From: Prevotella sp. UBA7764
Lineage (GTDB): Bacteria > Bacteroidota > Bacteroidia > Bacteroidales > Bacteroidaceae
NCBI GenBank assembly: GCA_002481295.1
Contig: DLDU01000060.1
Span: 25,936 to 89,935 of the forward strand
Direction of reading: 5' to 3'
DNA length: 64,000 bases
The notes beneath the pieces were generated by a model, which saw only the letters and a list, made by a program, of their open reading frames with translations, searched no databases and was not told the origin of the DNA. The translations under genes were made by a program, and so were the position numbers. Each line of letters begins with the position of its first letter. Position 1 is the first letter of the stretch. Shown here piece by piece: positions 1 to 6,695 of the stretch.

Positions 1-329
1 CAATTTTTTGCTAATCACAACTACAAGTATTTTGAAGCAGTAATTGTTACTGCTGTTGATGTCTCTGCAAAGGTAATCAATTTTTTGCTAATCACAACTA
101 AACTTACCGTACTCAGCGCAGAAAAAATGCTGTTGATGTCTCTGCAAAGGTAATCAATTTTTTGCTAATCACAACAAAAGAAGTATTAGAATAAAACAGA
201 ACTGAGCTGTTGATGTCTCTGCAAAGGTAATCAATTTTTTGCTAATCACAACATAAACCCTGTTGTTTCTACCGCACAGACTGCTGTTGATGTCTCTGCA
301 AAGGTAATCAATTCTTTCCTAATCACAAC
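1..329 (-). CRISPR. End of a type II-C-like CRISPR array
   Basis: Five copies of a 47-bp repeat lie at 1-21 (cut by the window edge), 52-98, 129-175, 206-252 and 283-329. They are separated by four different spacers of exactly 30 bp (22-51, 99-128, 176-205, 253-282). Read on the minus strand the repeat begins GTTGTG and ends ACAGC, the pattern and length of Bacteroidetes type II-C repeats, so transcription is placed leftward. The repeat at 283-329 is altered in its A/T-rich middle, so the array ends here. No cas gene or tracrRNA is in the window; they would have to lie to the left. The array is certain; the subtype is inferred from the repeat only. Confidence 0.95.
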
Positions 330-370
330 CGGAGGGGATGCAGGGAGTTATGTTATAAGTAAAAGTAAAA

Positions 371-419
371 GCATAAAAATCCCCGGCACGGCTCAGTGTC
401 GGGGATTTCCTTTTTATGC
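371..419 (-). terminator. Rho-independent terminator
   Basis: A GC-rich stem (AAATCCCCG paired with CGGGGATTT, extended by CAC/GTG) sits inside an outer A/T arm pair (GCATAAAAA with TTTTTATGC). On the minus strand the stem runs into a T tract. It lies 24 bases past the stop of the gene fragment at 444-1526 and separates it from the CRISPR array. Confidence 0.8.
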
Positions 420-443
420 GACTAAAAGCATGTATGTCCTTTA

Positions 444-1541
444 TCAGCGGCAGATGACTTTCTTTCCGTTGTGGATGTATATACCACGTGAAGGCTTAGC
501 CACCCGCTGTCCTTGCAGGTTGAACCAGACATCCTGCTTTTCTCCACTCTCAACAGCGTTATTGATAGCTGTCGTCGTGCCGTCGTTGATGCCGATGACC
601 ATGCTCTTGGCACTGGCAGAGCCCTGCTGTATCTTGATATGTCCAAAGACAACCTCCAGCCAAGTGCCACTGTTTCCATAAGCATCTGCTACGGGAGTCC
701 AGCGGAAATGATAGTAACCAGTGTGGTTAGCATAGAAGTTGACGACTCCATAGCTGGCACCATAGGTGTTCGTGTTCAGGCTCTTGCCGACATTGTTGTT
801 GCATCGTATGATTTGCGAACCCAGGCAATTATTGTTCTCGTCAAACACCTCGCACTTCACATAGGGATTTCCTGCCCATCCGATGGCGTAATAGCTGAGG
901 TTGTAGCTTCCCTTTTTGAGTGAAAGTCCATAGCCGTTGACTGTGCCCACCTCGGCATAAGCAGTCTTGGAGGCATCGCTCTGACGGATGTAGAGTCCGG
1001 TCGGCAGATAACCGCCCTGGCTGAACTGGAAGATGCGCGGCCCTGACACAGCAGAACCTGCAGCAACCTTTTGCCCCGCGTCAAGAATATTCCAGCCCTC
1101 CGGTACAGTGTTGGCATTTTGGAAGGCCAGTGGATTTCCCTTAAAATAGAGTCCGACATTGCCGACGAGCGCTTCTTCCCAATTACCGCCATTGCCTTTT
1201 GCATCGGCAACCGGCGTGAAGCGCAGTTTGTAGTTGCCTTTGATCATGGAATAGAACAAAAGGTTGACTCGGGTGCTGCCCTTGATGGCTGTACTCTTGG
1301 TGCCATTGACGCAGCCGTTGGCTTTGACGATAGTTGAGGCCACCACAGTGTTGGTAGGATCAAACACCTCCACCTTTACATACGGACTGCCTTTCCATGC
1401 TGCTATGTTGCAACTGAGCTGATACTCGCCATAGACCAGTGGAAGCGTGTATCCGCTCTGCCCACCATATTCTATGTATCCGGCTTTGTCCGGGCTGATC
1501 TCACGCACATAGAAGGCTGTGGTCATGTCACCGCCCTGATA
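444..1541 (-). pseudogene. 5'-truncated secreted carbohydrate-binding protein
   Basis: The open frame (ATG at 1526, 360 codons) encodes two tandem copies of a ~130-residue beta-rich module (about residues 1-132 and 163-300; each ends in R[FW]TPVADA.GN.G.W) and then a Prevotella-type C-terminal tail (FNLQGQRV..., GIYIHNGKK). There is no signal peptide. The match between the two modules extends upstream of the ATG: codons 1527-1541 read YQGGD, equivalent to the SQGGY that opens the second module, and a TAA at 1542-1544 then closes the frame. So the gene has lost its 5' part, probably an enzymatic domain and signal peptide. Such modules and tails are typical of large exported glycan-acting enzymes; the original enzyme is unknown. 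Confidence 0.75.
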
Positions 1542-1712
1542 TTAGTACGATAAACGTCTCGTAAACCTTGCTATTTGAGACATTTTTCTACTAATATCTC
1601 ATTTACCGTGATGCCTTTATTGTCTTTCTGTCTGAATAGCAATACAGAAAGAATATGTCCTTTATGTCTTTCTGTCTTCAACATCAGCACCCAGTCTGTA
1701 CCATCTGTCTAC

Positions 1713-2096
1713 TTTGTCTTAGAAACTGACATTTTTCCTGCCACGAGAATCGATTCTTTTCGACAAAGACCTGTCTCCCCCTGATTTATGTAAAATTTCG
1801 CACGTTTTTATAAACTACTAATAATCAATATATTACAAGCGTATTTCTTTCCTTCAGCTATCAAAAAGCCTTTCTGACCGAAAATTCTCTAGAGAATTTC
1901 TGCTCAGAAAGGCTTTTTGATACGATGAAACTACCGAGATGACCTTGTCAAAAAGCCGAGATGACCATATCAAAAGGCCGAGATGATAACAAGAAAAAGC
2001 CTTTTTGATCGCGGAACAAGGCAAAAATGAGTCTAAGAAATCAAAAGTCCCTTTTTCTCTTCTCTAGATTGCAAGTTCAGGCGAACATACTTTTGT
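1713..2096 (-). repeat. Intergenic element, copy A (384 bp)
   Basis: This stretch on the minus strand aligns without a gap to 55582-55965 on the plus strand. In element order it carries ACAAAAGT (from 2096), three GTCATCTCGG-type units starting at 1987, 1965 and 1943 (22-bp period; the first begins ATCATC), a long inverted repeat (1859-1922; TATCAAAAAGCC arms around the palindrome AAATTCTCTAGAGAATTT), TGATTATT, the palindrome AGAATCGATTCT (1757-1746) and TAAGACAAA. No intact reading frame explains it. It fills most of the gap between tRNA-Ser and the truncated gene and points toward that gene. A structured RNA, a small mobile element or a decayed gene are all possible. Confidence 0.75.
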
Positions 2097-2229
2097 CAAC
2101 ATAAATCACCATCACATAGATAACAAAGTCTGTCTCTTCTGATACAAATACAGGTAGAAAGAACCCACACAATCGGCGAGAAGGTATCAGAATCATAGAA
2201 ACATCACGGCAGATTTAGCCCATGAATCC
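2097..2229. other. Intergenic, no feature seen
   Basis: A/T-rich sequence between the repeated element and the promoter of the antitoxin stub. A TATCAGAAG motif (minus, 2144-2136) also occurs just upstream of the second element copy, 12 bases nearer to it, so the relationship may extend this far with an indel. Nothing else was recognised. Confidence 0.5.
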
Positions 2230-2260
2230 TTGCGTAACTCAAATTAAAAGGCTATATTTG
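2230..2260 (+). promoter_or_regulatory. Bacteroidetes promoter for antitoxin stub
   Basis: TTG at 2230-2232 and TATATTTG at 2253-2260 are 20 bases apart, a full match to the Bacteroidetes -33/-7 consensus. A Shine-Dalgarno-like GAAGGAG follows at about 2268-2274, before the ATG at 2282. Confidence 0.75.
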
Positions 2261-2281
2261 CAAAAAAGAAGGAGATAAACG

Positions 2282-2335
2282 ATGACTATAATCACAGGAA
2301 GACAATTCAGAGCTAATCAAAGTAAACACGCTTAA
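2282..2335 (+). pseudogene. Phd/YefM-like antitoxin stub (17 codons)
   Basis: A promoter and ribosome binding site lead to an ATG followed by 17 codons (MTIITGRQFRANQSKHA, then TAA). This matches the opening of Bacteroidetes Phd/YefM-type antitoxins, which typically start with a short strand and then [SG]REFRANQ[SG]K. The rest of the antitoxin (about 60-70 residues) and any toxin gene are missing; the stop is followed directly by the terminator shared with tRNA-Ser. It is probably the 5' remnant of a deleted toxin-antitoxin pair. A functional micro-peptide is less likely but not excluded. Confidence 0.5.
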
Positions 2336-2337
2336 CA

Positions 2338-2369
2338 AAAAAGAGAAGCCCGTGATGAGCTTCTCTTTT
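2338..2369. terminator. Bidirectional terminator
   Basis: AAAAGAGAAGC and GCTTCTCTTTT form an 11-bp stem around a nine-base loop, with A/T tracts on both sides. It can end the tRNA-Ser transcript (minus) and the antitoxin-stub transcript (plus). Confidence 0.8.
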
Positions 2370-2375
2370 CATGCT

Positions 2376-2466
2376 TGGCGGAAGATGAGGGATTCAAACC
2401 CCCGATACCCGAAAGGGGTATACCGGATTTCGAGTCCAGCGCATTCGGTCACTCTGCCAATCTTCC
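2376..2466 (-). tRNA. tRNA-Ser (anticodon CGA)
   Basis: Read on the minus strand, the acceptor arm GGAAGAT pairs with ATCTTCC, followed by G and an encoded CCA (TGG at 2376-2378). The anticodon arm CTGGA-CTCGAAA-TCCGG places CGA at 2432-2430, reading serine codon UCG. A long variable arm (ATACCCCTTTCGGGTAT) and the GGTTCAAAT T-loop confirm a class II serine tRNA. Confidence 0.95.
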
Positions 2467-2540
2467 AATAGCGAGTACAAAGGTAATAAAAAGATGGTAA
2501 AGGACGATTATCTTTCTTTGACAATTTCAATAAATTAACA

Positions 2541-2903
2541 CTATAACTTCGTCTCCATCCACTTTTTCAAGACCACAGCCTGGTTGTGCGTTTCATCTTT
2601 TGCACCGAAGAGCAGCGTCACATTGCCTTGCTGCAAGAGCACCTTGCATCTCTCGACAAAACTGTGGGCCTCGGCATTTTGGTCGAGCTCACCGATATAC
2701 TTTTCCGAGAAAGCAGGGAAGAGCTCAGGTTGGTGTCCAAACCACTTTCTCAGTTCTGTAGACGGGGCAAGCAGTTTGTCCCACTCGTCGATGTTGGCTT
2801 TATCCTTCGAGATGCCACGCGGCCACAATCTGTCGATCAGCACACGATAGCCATCCTGCTCCTCGGCAGGCAGATAGACTCTTTTGACTTTTAATTCACC
2901 CAT
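2541..2903 (-). CDS. DUF488 family protein (YeaO-like)
   Basis: A 120-residue protein starting MGELKVKRVYLP, with the family hallmarks DGYRVLIDRLWPRG near the N terminus, W..LAPS..LRKWFGH in the middle and LLFGAKD toward the C terminus. DUF488/YeaO proteins are small cytoplasmic proteins of unknown biochemical function. The frame is open up to 2984, but a TATCTTTG -7 box on the minus strand (2934-2927) lies inside that extension, so the ATG at 2903 is taken as the start; that also gives the family's usual length. The gene stands alone between tRNA-Ser and a Crp/Fnr regulator on the same strand. Confidence 0.85.
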   Translation of the reverse strand: MGELKVKRVYLPAEEQDGYRVLIDRLWPRGISKDKANIDEWDKLLAPSTELRKWFGHQPELFPAFSEKYIGELDQNAEAHSFVERCKVLLQQGNVTLLFGAKDETHNQAVVLKKWMETKL

Positions 2904-2999
2904 GATCAATCTGATATTTAACGCTGCAAAGATAGCACAGTCCCTCAAGTATGACAGGTAACAATTGTGCCCTGTTGCGGACAAATAAAGTTAAAACGA

Positions 3000-3671
3000 T
3001 CACTTCAGCTTGTTGCTGTCCAAGATCTTGATGCTCCGGCCATCGATTTCGATAGCTCCCTCTTTCTCGAAATCGGCCAGCACACGCTGCAAAGAGAACT
3101 TCTGGATGCCGAAGCTGTCAGCGATCTGCTGGCGGCTGCGATAGAGATGGATGACGCGGGAGTTCTGCTCTTTTGCCCTCTTGATCAGCAGATAACCTAC
3201 CTTCTCCCTGACCGTCATCAACGAAAGCACGTTGATCTTATGCGTCAGAAACACGTTGATGTCGGACAGCGTGCGGATGAAGTTCATGCACAGCCGGCTG
3301 TTTTCATCGATCGCCCTTGCAAAGTCCACCTTGTCGATACGGACTATCGAGCAGGGCTCCACCGTCTCCACGCTCACAGGCATGAGACTATTGGCCGAGA
3401 AGATAAAGGCCGGCGCAATGAGATGACCGGCCCGAAGGCGGCTCACCTCTATTTGTTTTCCGCCAACAGAAGTCATCCGGCACACCATGGTACCAGCCAA
3501 TACGATGTCTACATGCCGGTAAGGCATACCGGCAAGTGAATAGATCTCATTCTTGCTGAAAGCTACGAGCTTGTAATTGATGTCGTCGAAGAAATGCAAG
3601 ATCTCAGTCTCGGAGAAACCAGCGAACAACTTACACTGCTGAAGGGTCTTTATTTGTTTTGTGTCTAACAT
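3000..3671 (-). CDS. Crp/Fnr family transcriptional regulator
   Basis: 223 residues. An N-terminal cyclic-nucleotide-binding-like beta-roll (about residues 10-125, with GMPYRHVDIVLAGTM and RAGHLIAPAFIFS) is joined by a long dimerisation helix to a C-terminal winged helix-turn-helix (SRQQIADSFGIQKFSLQRVLADFEKEG, about 178-204). No cysteine cluster suggests an iron-sulfur sensor, so the signal is unknown. Homologues bind palindromic operators as dimers and respond to redox state, nitrosative stress or small molecules. It lies between DUF488 and the anion transporter, all on the minus strand, with separate intergenic gaps; control of the transporter is possible but unshown. Confidence 0.9.
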   Translation of the reverse strand: MLDTKQIKTLQQCKLFAGFSETEILHFFDDINYKLVAFSKNEIYSLAGMPYRHVDIVLAGTMVCRMTSVGGKQIEVSRLRAGHLIAPAFIFSANSLMPVSVETVEPCSIVRIDKVDFARAIDENSRLCMNFIRTLSDINVFLTHKINVLSLMTVREKVGYLLIKRAKEQNSRVIHLYRSRQQIADSFGIQKFSLQRVLADFEKEGAIEIDGRSIKILDSNKLK

Positions 3672-3797
3672 GTCAGGATTGATTAATGATCACAGCGTCT
3701 TCGTTTCCGTGACGCCGATATGAATTAATAACGAGCGAACCAACACCTTATTATATATAAGGGAGACATTCTCTCGTCAGTACATAGCCAAGAACAA

Positions 3798-3826
3798 TTC
3801 AGGGCACCCCGATAGAGTGCCCCGAA
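3798..3826 (-). other. Hairpin downstream of the anion transporter
   Basis: GGGCAC (3802-3807) and GTGCCC (3817-3822) form a six-pair stem, with flanking TTC/GAA able to extend it past one bulged base. It sits 31 bases beyond the transporter stop. The T run is on the plus-strand side, so as a minus-strand terminator it is weak. Confidence 0.4.
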
Positions 3827-3856
3827 ATAGTTTTTTACGTCAACAGATACGCTGCA

Positions 3857-5326
3857 TCAGAATATTCCAGCCTTACCCACAACGATGAGGAGTGCAAAGC
3901 CAATGATCAGCGTCAGGAAACCGACGATAATACCTGTCTTGGCCATATCCTTCTGATCGATCAGACCTGTAGAGTAAGCGATCGCATTTGGAGGCGTAGA
4001 GATTGGCAAAGTCATGGCGGCAGATGCTGCCACAGCAATACCAATCAGCATGGTGGATGTGCCGCCGATGACGCTCAGCTTATCGCCCATGCCCTCGCAG
4101 ACCACTGTAAGGATAGGAATCATCAGAGCTGCCGTTGCCGTGTTGGAAATGAAATTGGAAAGGAAGTAGCATACCAGACCCGCAATGATCAAGATCACGA
4201 TCGGACTCCATGCGCCGAACGGTATAGCCTGGATGGCCACCTTAGCCAATCCCGTGCCATTGAGTGCCAATCCGAGAGCGAAGCCGCCGGCCACCATCCA
4301 GATGACACCCCAGTCGATCTTTTGCAAGTCCTTGGCTGTGATGACGCCCGTGATAGCAAAGATGGCAATCGGAAGCATAGCCACCGTGTTGGAGTTCACG
4401 CCAACATACTTGCCCATGATCCACAACAGGATGGTCACGGCAAACGTGATACCGACAACAGCTGTACGCCAGTTGTGGCTCATATCACCTTGTATGTTCA
4501 GTTCAATGGTTTTCTGAGTAAAAGGAAAGAACTTTTTCAGTACTACCCATGCAATGAACAGCAAAACGATGACCAGTGGTACCATGATCAGCATCCACTG
4601 TCCGAAACTGATTTGCATATTGAGTCCGGCAGGATCATTGAGCACTTTATAGGCAAACGCATTAGGCGGTGTGCCGATCGGTGTGCCCATACCTCCAAGG
4701 TTGGCACCGATAGGAATAGACATCGTCAAGGCGATGCGCCCCTTGCCATTGGCAGGCAGAGCCTTGAAGACAGGCGTAAGGAAGGTCAGCATCATTGCGG
4801 CTGTAGCCGTGTTGGAAATGAACATGGAAAAGACGCCGGTGATGAGCAGGAAGCCCAACAGCACATTCTCACTCTTCTTGCCAAACGGCTTGATGAGTGT
4901 CTTTGCCATCCACACGTCGAGACCCGACTTGGTAGCAGCGATGGCAAGGATGAAACCACCGAGGAAAAGGATGATCGTAGGGTCGGCAAAGCAGGCCATG
5001 ATACCCACAGAGTCCAACAACTGGCCATACTGTCCTTCGTTGCCTTGCAAAAAATTGAAGGAGGAATCACTCACACAGAACAATAGAACAAAGATGATTG
5101 CAATAGACGTCGCCCATGCGGGTATCGCCTCCGTAATCCACAACATCACGGCCATCACAAAGATGGCAATCACTCTCTGCTGTACCACAGTGAGCCCAGC
5201 AATACCAAAGCAGGCGCTTGGCAAATTCCAAATAATCAGCGTTACCAGTGCAGTGATCAAGAACCAAATCAGCTTCTTCTTGTCTAAGTGACCAGTAACG
5301 ACATTCTGTTCCGTTTCCTTCGTCAT
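3857..5326 (-). CDS. DASS (SLC13) family sodium:anion symporter
   Basis: A 489-residue inner-membrane protein with about a dozen hydrophobic segments. Two inverted halves each carry the DASS substrate signature SNTATAA (first half ISNTATAAMML, second half ISNTATAALMI) and a GTPPNA / STPPNA sodium-site loop. The family imports di- and tricarboxylates such as succinate, malate and citrate, or sulfate, with sodium. The SNT motifs favour dicarboxylate transport in bacteria, but the substrate cannot be fixed from sequence. The N terminus (MTKETEQNVVTGHLDKKKL) is hydrophilic. A consensus promoter lies 50-80 bases upstream. Monocistronic. Confidence 0.9.
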   Translation of the reverse strand: MTKETEQNVVTGHLDKKKLIWFLITALVTLIIWNLPSACFGIAGLTVVQQRVIAIFVMAVMLWITEAIPAWATSIAIIFVLLFCVSDSSFNFLQGNEGQYGQLLDSVGIMACFADPTIILFLGGFILAIAATKSGLDVWMAKTLIKPFGKKSENVLLGFLLITGVFSMFISNTATAAMMLTFLTPVFKALPANGKGRIALTMSIPIGANLGGMGTPIGTPPNAFAYKVLNDPAGLNMQISFGQWMLIMVPLVIVLLFIAWVVLKKFFPFTQKTIELNIQGDMSHNWRTAVVGITFAVTILLWIMGKYVGVNSNTVAMLPIAIFAITGVITAKDLQKIDWGVIWMVAGGFALGLALNGTGLAKVAIQAIPFGAWSPIVILIIAGLVCYFLSNFISNTATAALMIPILTVVCEGMGDKLSVIGGTSTMLIGIAVAASAAMTLPISTPPNAIAYSTGLIDQKDMAKTGIIVGFLTLIIGFALLIVVGKAGIF

Positions 5327-5375
5327 AACTAAATGCTTTTAGATGAATACTTATAGGTTTGAGGTATAATTGCTG

Positions 5376-5406
5376 CAAATATACGTGGATTTATTGAGAT
5401 AAACAA
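5376..5406 (-). promoter_or_regulatory. Promoter of the DASS transporter
   Basis: On the minus strand TTG (5406-5404), 20 bases, then TATATTTG (5383-5376): a full Bacteroidetes consensus. The expected start of transcription near 5372 gives a leader of about 45 bases. Confidence 0.75.
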
Positions 5407-5490
5407 CTATTTTTGTCCTAACTTAGTTTTAATAATCGCTTAATTCTGTTAAATGTATAACAAAAAGAAGCATCTGTCAGAAACATTTTC

Positions 5491-5621
5491 TATTTTTGTA
5501 AGTCTTAAATAATGTAGGCGGGATATGATGCCCGCTGATCAACAAACCAACAAAAAGAATCGCACTCCTTATATATATATAGGAGTACAACAGAAAGAAA
5601 ACAAATAAAAAGTATCATAAA
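5491..5621 (+). promoter_or_regulatory. Structured leader of the DUF1573 gene
   Basis: TATTTTTG at 5491-5498 is a -7 box; no good -33 TTG is seen at the right distance. The roughly 120-base leader that follows contains two hairpins: GCGGG/CCCGC (5518-5535) and a near-perfect ACTCCT...AGGAGT stem built on TA repeats (5564-5586). The second ends in AGGAG but lies about 35 bases from the ATG, so it is not the ribosome binding site itself. Confidence 0.5.
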
Positions 5622-6014
5622 ATGAAAAAGAAAGTATTATTGTTCGCCATGCTCCTGTTCTGTTGTATAGGACAGGCCTTTGCGCAGGCTCAGATCAAGT
5701 TCGACAAGGTTACTTATAATTTTGGGACCTTCTCCGAGAGCCAGCCCGTGCAGAAATGCACCTTCACCTTCACCAACGTCGGTGACAAGCCTCTGGTCAT
5801 CAATCAGGCTCTGGCCAGTTGTGGCTGTACGGTTCCTTCCTACACCAAGGCACCGATCAAACCGGGAGAGAAAGGCGTGATCACAGTGACCTATAACGGC
5901 AAGGGCAAGTTCCCCGGCCATTTCAAGAAGGCCATCACCATCCGTACTAACGGTATACCGGAGATGACAAGACTCTACATCGAAGGTGAAATGAAAGAAG
6001 CAAACGACAAATAA
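5622..6014 (+). CDS. DUF1573 secreted protein
   Basis: 130 residues. A clear signal peptide (MKKKVLLFAMLLFCCIGQAFA, cleavage about residue 21-22) is followed by one DUF1573 immunoglobulin-like domain with its usual features: YNFGTFSE, FTFTNVGDKPLVI, SCGCT and IKPGEKGVI.V.Y. DUF1573 proteins are very common in Bacteroidetes and are exported to the periplasm or surface; their role is unknown. The gene is monocistronic, with a structured leader in front and a strong terminator behind. The TCA-to-ATG spacing and the signal peptide leave no doubt about the start. Confidence 0.9.
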   Translation: MKKKVLLFAMLLFCCIGQAFAQAQIKFDKVTYNFGTFSESQPVQKCTFTFTNVGDKPLVINQALASCGCTVPSYTKAPIKPGEKGVITVTYNGKGKFPGHFKKAITIRTNGIPEMTRLYIEGEMKEANDK

Positions 6015-6023
6015 ACAAAAAAC

Positions 6024-6062
6024 AAAGCAGCGCTCTCTGACATCAGGGAGCGCTGCTTTTTC
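6024..6062. terminator. Terminator between convergent genes
   Basis: AAAGCAGCGCTC pairs with GAGCGCTGCTTT, followed by a T run on the plus strand; the leading A/C-rich sequence also allows some function on the minus strand. It lies ten bases after the DUF1573 stop, facing the FHA gene. Confidence 0.85.
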
Positions 6063-6120
6063 TTTTCCCGAGATCCAAGACCGCATTGTAGTGTGGATCT
6101 GTTGTATATCACAATTGATT

Positions 6121-6678
6121 TTATTCCAATGACAAGATGATTGATGTGGCACCAAGTGTGAACAATGTACCATCTTCTATCACCCTACGCTCATGGTCTC
6201 CCAGCAACTCGTTGCCCACAAAGGTACCCGTATTGCTCGGACCGTCACGAAGCACGTACTTGAGTCGACCATTGCGGTCACGCGACACTTTCACCACACA
6301 ATGCGTCATATCCATGCTCGGATCGTCCGTAGCGATCGCACAGTCGACATGAGAACTACGGGAAGCCCTACCGATGACGTTATCGCCAAGATGCAAAGGA
6401 AACTCCTGTTTATAATGGAAACGGTTCTCTATCACAACCAACTTCCCAAAGTTTTCTGATGATACGGCTTCTGTAGACGCTGTTGCAGTATCAGATGTCG
6501 TGCTATCCTCCTCTTTTGACTGTGATGCCTGAGCAGCGGACTTCTTCGCAGTCTTCAGTCTGACTCCGACTTTCTTTCCGCATTCCGGACAAGATGTCAC
6601 AAACGTTCCGGTCTCATCCACCTCACTCTCATCAAAGAAGATGGTATTTCCACATTTCGGGCAACGAATCTTTTTCAT
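6121..6678 (-). CDS. Zinc-ribbon/FHA domain protein
   Basis: 185 residues. The N terminus has an MJ0042-type zinc ribbon (CPKCGNTIFF ... CPECGKK, residues 5-36), then a linker rich in Ala, Ser and Thr (about 43-75), then an FHA domain (GDNVIGRASRSSHVD ... MTHCVVKVSRD ... LRDGPSNTGTFVGNELL). FHA domains bind phosphothreonine peptides, so the protein probably reads a Ser/Thr kinase signal; the GR, S..H and NGT-like (NTG) positions of the binding loop are present. No kinase gene is nearby. It follows the HU/SPOR gene by 17 bases on the same strand and is probably co-transcribed with it. Confidence 0.85.
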   Translation of the reverse strand: MKKIRCPKCGNTIFFDESEVDETGTFVTSCPECGKKVGVRLKTAKKSAAQASQSKEEDSTTSDTATASTEAVSSENFGKLVVIENRFHYKQEFPLHLGDNVIGRASRSSHVDCAIATDDPSMDMTHCVVKVSRDRNGRLKYVLRDGPSNTGTFVGNELLGDHERRVIEDGTLFTLGATSIILSLE

Positions 6679-6695
6679 GGTTCAATGGATCATTA

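Noticed and set aside
1575-1784. 69-codon plus-strand frame after the truncated gene
   Set aside because: No promoter, ribosome binding site or protein-like composition, and its later part falls in the element shared with 55 kb.
2376-2466. tRNA-Ser as an attachment site with a direct repeat
   Set aside because: I looked for a second copy of the tRNA 3' end in the accessory region to its left and saw none.
2541-2984. Longer start for the DUF488 protein at 2984
   Set aside because: The extension contains a -7 promoter box and is not family-like; ATG 2903 gives the normal N terminus.
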